Positions 3,940 through 7,180 of a stretch of 7,180 nucleotides of DNA are shown in pieces (position 1 is the first letter of the stretch; each line of letters opens with the position of its first letter). Below the pieces are notes generated by a model. The model saw nothing but the letters and a program-made list of their open reading frames with translations. It was not told the DNA's origin and did not search any database. Both the position numbers and the translations under genes were made by a program. Origin of the DNA: Anammoximicrobium sp964409865 (GTDB lineage Bacteria > Planctomycetota > Planctomycetia > Pirellulales > Pirellulaceae); contig CAYPGE010000448.1 in the NCBI GenBank assembly GCA_964409865.1, forward strand, positions 1 to 7,180, read 5' to 3'.

Positions 3940-6900
3940 TCAAACGCCAGGGGCGGTCTCGGCGGTCGCTGCGGCCAACTGACTCGCCCTGCTGCAGCGG
4001 CGGAATTTCCACTCTTCCACCCAGCAGTACACGCAGGGCACTATGAACAACGTGATCAGCTGCACGGCCATGCCGCCGACCGAGGGAATGGCCATGGGCT
4101 GCATCACGTCTGAGCCCCGGCCTTCAGTGAGGAACACCGGCAACAGACCCAACACCGTGGTGGCGGTCGTCATCAGACAGGGGCGGATCCGCTTCATACC
4201 GGCCTCGACAACGAGTTCCCGGACTTCGGGAATGGACGCCGGCGCTCGCTGGTCGAACAGCTGGCCGATGTACGTGGCCATCACGACGCCGTCGTCCTCG
4301 GCCACCCCAAACAACGCGATAAAGCCGACCCAGACCGCCACGCTGAGGTTGAAACCGTAGAACAGCAGCATCAGGAACCCGCCGGAGGCGGACACGATGA
4401 TCCCGGAGAAGACCAGCAACGCCACCCACCAGCGGCCGAAACCCAGGTACAAGAGGACGAAGTCGATCAGCAGGCACAGCGGGATCAGCACCGCCAGGCG
4501 CTTGGTCGCCCGGACCTGGCTCTCGAACTGGCCGGCCCACTGGTAGTAATAGCCTGGCGGAAACGTGAGTTCGCCCTTGGCCACCTTGGCTTGAATCAAG
4601 GTGTCGGCGTCCTCCACGACGCTCACTTCATCCCGGTCGCGCGTGTTCAGTGTGACGTAGCCGACCAGCAGCGTGTTCTCGCTCTTGATCTCCTGCGGGC
4701 CGACGGTAAAGTGGATTTCGGCCACCTGCGAGATCGGAATCTGTGCGCCGTCGGCGGCGGGAACGAGGATCCGCTGCAGTTCTTCCAGATTATCCCGCAG
4801 TTCGCGCGGATAGCGGACACGGATCGGATAACGCTCCCGCCCTTCGACCGAAGTTGTCAGGTTGTCGCCGCCGATGCCGGTCTCGATGATGTCTTGCACG
4901 TCGCGGACGTTGACGCCGTAACGCGCCAGGCGCTGCCGATCGATGCGGAACTCGATGTAAGGTTTGCCGACGATCCGGTCCGCAACCACGTCGGTCGCGC
5001 CGGGGACTTGCTTGAGGGTTTTCTCCAGTTCCAGGCCCAGTCGTTCGATTTCTCGCAGGTCGGACCCAAAGATCTTGACGCCCATCATCGCGCGGAAACC
5101 GCTCTGGAGCATCACGATCCGGGTCTGAATGGGCTGGAGCCAACTGGGCAGCACGCCGGGCATGTCGGTCTTCTTTCGGAGTTCGGCGAGGAGTTCGTCC
5201 TTGGTCATCGGTCGCTCCTTCGGCCAGACATATCGCAGGGGTGTCTGCAGAAAGCTCGGCCAATCGTCGTAGAAGCGTTCGACGCGCAGCCGACGCCACA
5301 GGTCGCGCGGCTTGAGCATGATCACCGTCTCGATCATGCCGATCGGTGCCGGGTCGAGCGCCGAATCCACCCGGCCCACTTTGCCGACGACGCTCTCCAC
5401 CTCGGGTACGCTGCGGATGGCCATGTCTTGCTGGGCTACGACTTCCAGCGCCGCCGTCAGCGACCCGGCCGGGACAAGCGAAGGCATGTACAACAGCGAG
5501 CCCTCGTCCAGGGCCGGCATGAACTCGCGTCCCAGCCCCGGCAACTCGTGTTTCAAGTAGCTCCAGGGTCCCCAGTGGTTGACGTTCACGCCGGCCTGGG
5601 CCAGACCGGCCTCGATGGGATAGGTCACCCGGCCCCAGCCGAGCCAAATGCAGAGCCCCCACAGTACGAGGCTCAACGGCAGACTCAAGAACAGGGCCTT
5701 ATGCGCCAGCACCCAGCGCAGCGCAGGGACGTACACGCGGAGGATTCCCCGCGAGACGACGTTCGCCTCCAGGGGCAGCAGCCGTTCGCGGGCCATGCGG
5801 AAAACGGCCAACGTCGTGATGAGGCCGGTGGCGGCCGCCAGGGGCCAGCCCTGATGAGGGGCCGCGGACGAAGGCAAGAAAAAGGCCCGGTACGTGAACC
5901 CGGCGACGATGCTCATCACCACCCCCGCCAAGACGGCGATCCAAACGCTGCGCCGGCGGCTCAAAGTCACCGGTTTCAGCAGGTGATAGGTCAACGTGGG
6001 TACGACGGTGATCGATAAAATGGCCGAGGCCGTAATCGCAAAGGTCTTGGTGTAAGCCAGCGGCCCAAACAGCTTTCCTTCCTGATCGGTCAAGGCGAAC
6101 ACAGGGATGAAGGACACGATCGTATTCGAAACCGCCGTCACGATCGCCGTCCCGACTTCACAGGCGCCTTCCTCGACGCACTGATAGTACGTCTTCGAGC
6201 CGTCGTTGTTGGCGATGTGACGGTAGATGTTCTCCGTCATGATCAGGCCCATATCGCACACGTCGCCAATGGCAATGGCCAGCCCAGCCAGCGACATGAT
6301 GTTGGAGTCGACGCCCAGGGCGTACATCACGAGGAAGGAGATCCCGACCGAGGTCGGCAGCGTGGCGAGAATGATCGAGGCCGAACTCCGCAGGTGCAGC
6401 AGGAAGACGAAGACGACCAGTGCCGCCACCAGCGCCTCTTCCGTGAGGGCCTCCTTGAGCGTATCCATCGTCTCGTGGATGATGCCGGTGCGGTCGTAGA
6501 AGGGGACGATCTTGACTTTCGCCGTGCGGCCGTCCGGCAGGGACTTCTGCGGCAGACCCGGGGTGATCTGAGCGATCTTTTGTTTCACTCGCTCGATCAC
6601 CTCCAGAGGGTTTTCGCCATAACGCATGACGACCACGCCGCCGACGGCCTCCACGCCTTCCTTGTCCAGCGCCCCGCGGCGGAACTCGGGTCCCAAGCTC
6701 ACCGTGGCGACGTTCTTGACGTACAGCGGCGTGCCTGCCTCGGCACGCAGCACCACGTTTTCCAGATCCGCAGGCTGCTTGATGAAGCCGACGCCGCGAA
6801 TGAAGAACTCCACTTGGTTGATTTCAAGGACTTGGGCGCCCACGTCGACGTTCGACTTGCGCACGGCCTCCGTAATCTCCGGCAGCGTGACGCCGTGGGC

Positions 6901-7180
6901 TCGCATCTTTACCGGGTCCACGTCGATCTGGTACTGCTTGACATAGCCGCCGATCGAGGCAACTTCGGAGACGCCTTCGACGGAGTTGAGTTGGTAACGG
7001 ATGTACCAGTCCTGCAGCGACCGCAGTTCGGCCAGATCGAATCCTTCCCCTTCGACTGTATACCAAAACACCTGGCCCAGCGCGGTGGCATCCGGCCCCA
7101 GCACCGGCTCGACCCCGGCCGGCAGCCGTGCGCGGGCGACGTTCAGCCGCTCCAGCACGCGGCTCCGCGCCCAATAGTAA
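3940..7180 (-). CDS. HME-RND heavy-metal efflux pump, CusA/CzcA family (N-terminus outside window)
   Basis: Inner-membrane proton-driven pump of a tripartite system that exports metal through a membrane-fusion protein and an outer-membrane channel. The frame is open to the window edge, reading YYWARSR before the GTG at 7158, so that GTG is internal and roughly the first 100 residues are missing. Numbering from it, family marks are LRSLQDWYIRYQL (45-57), helix 4 GDVCDMGLIMTEN (298-310, D302 and E309 matching the proton-relay acids), GREFMPALDEGSLLYMPS (543-560), GVKIFGSDL (693-701), GQFES (876-880), GVAEDDGVVM (951-960) and RIRPCLMTTATT (990-1001). Of the three E. coli CusA copper-binding Met residues, by-eye alignment keeps one (M683); the other two are V749 and a non-Met in PAADGAQ. 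An insertion at about 400-455 adds two predicted helices, and 511-541 is an extra periplasmic segment. The metal is therefore uncertain. CusB/CusC partners are not in the window, presumably upstream. Confidence 0.93.
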   Translation of the reverse strand, partial: YYWARSRVLERLNVARARLPAGVEPVLGPDATALGQVFWYTVEGEGFDLAELRSLQDWYIRYQLNSVEGVSEVASIGGYVKQYQIDVDPVKMRAHGVTLPEITEAVRKSNVDVGAQVLEINQVEFFIRGVGFIKQPADLENVVLRAEAGTPLYVKNVATVSLGPEFRRGALDKEGVEAVGGVVVMRYGENPLEVIERVKQKIAQITPGLPQKSLPDGRTAKVKIVPFYDRTGIIHETMDTLKEALTEEALVAALVVFVFLLHLRSSASIILATLPTSVGISFLVMYALGVDSNIMSLAGLAIAIGDVCDMGLIMTENIYRHIANNDGSKTYYQCVEEGACEVGTAIVTAVSNTIVSFIPVFALTDQEGKLFGPLAYTKTFAITASAILSITVVPTLTYHLLKPVTLSRRRSVWIAVLAGVVMSIVAGFTYRAFFLPSSAAPHQGWPLAAATGLITTLAVFRMARERLLPLEANVVSRGILRVYVPALRWVLAHKALFLSLPLSLVLWGLCIWLGWGRVTYPIEAGLAQAGVNVNHWGPWSYLKHELPGLGREFMPALDEGSLLYMPSLVPAGSLTAALEVVAQQDMAIRSVPEVESVVGKVGRVDSALDPAPIGMIETVIMLKPRDLWRRLRVERFYDDWPSFLQTPLRYVWPKERPMTKDELLAELRKKTDMPGVLPSWLQPIQTRIVMLQSGFRAMMGVKIFGSDLREIERLGLELEKTLKQVPGATDVVADRIVGKPYIEFRIDRQRLARYGVNVRDVQDIIETGIGGDNLTTSVEGRERYPIRVRYPRELRDNLEELQRILVPAADGAQIPISQVAEIHFTVGPQEIKSENTLLVGYVTLNTRDRDEVSVVEDADTLIQAKVAKGELTFPPGYYYQWAGQFESQVRATKRLAVLIPLCLLIDFVLLYLGFGRWWVALLVFSGIIVSASGGFLMLLFYGFNLSVAVWVGFIALFGVAEDDGVVMATYIGQLFDQRAPASIPEVRELVVEAGMKRIRPCLMTTATTVLGLLPVFLTEGRGSDVMQPMAIPSVGGMAVQLITLFIVPCVYCWVEEWKFRRCSRASQLAAATAETAPGV

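Noticed and set aside
4790..5662. 290-residue minus-strand open frame
   Set aside because: It is a same-strand alternative frame inside the pump gene, with Arg/Gly/Pro-rich sequence and no domain.
4591..6018. 475-residue plus-strand open frame
   Set aside because: It is antisense to the RND pump, whose motifs are continuous across the region. Its His/Asp/Gln/Arg-rich content fits a mirror of third-position GC bias.

Overview
The window is GC-rich, densely coding bacterial chromosome or large-plasmid DNA. I lean towards a Planctomycetes-type genome. The reasons are dispersed decayed toxin-antitoxin (TA) fragments, an Rpn-nuclease remnant, a repeated GGGGACATTCTACTTTT-type element, and the style of the CusA-like pump. 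This is an impression from sequence character and is not proven.

Layout. (1) Positions 1-530, plus strand: the C-terminal half of a GT4-type glycosyltransferase, cut by the window edge. (2) 572-1606, plus: a complete CDF-family cation exporter of the DmeF (Co/Ni) type with a long His-rich loop. (3) 1607-2031: no intact gene. It holds an eroded Rpn/PD-(D/E)XK nuclease fragment (1678-1860, with an in-frame stop) and a 20-bp repeat that runs into a TTCG-loop hairpin. (4) 2032-3729, all minus: a compact run of TA-like genes. In transcription order these are a PIN-domain toxin-like gene, an overlapping 68-residue partner, the remains of an XRE helix-turn-helix antitoxin with several frameshifts, a RelE/ParE-like toxin broken by a 2-bp shift in a GT tract, and an intact 84-residue antitoxin-like gene overlapping the toxin stop by ATGA. 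(5) 3730-3939: intergenic, no gene seen. (6) 3940-7180, minus: a very long HME-RND efflux pump (CusA/CzcA family), N-terminus outside the window, with an unusual insertion carrying two extra predicted membrane helices.

The two metal exporters point at each other and the TA island lies between them. Within the island, two different toxin-like genes start at the same point of a shared 46-bp element (2587-2632 and 3726-3771, 37 of 46 identical). In one copy this element abuts the 20-bp repeat, which supplies the N-terminal codons of the broken RelE reading frame. This suggests that a dispersed repeat family carries or captures short genes, with much of the cargo now decaying. This element-plus-TA arrangement is the most interesting signal here. 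The individual families are known types.
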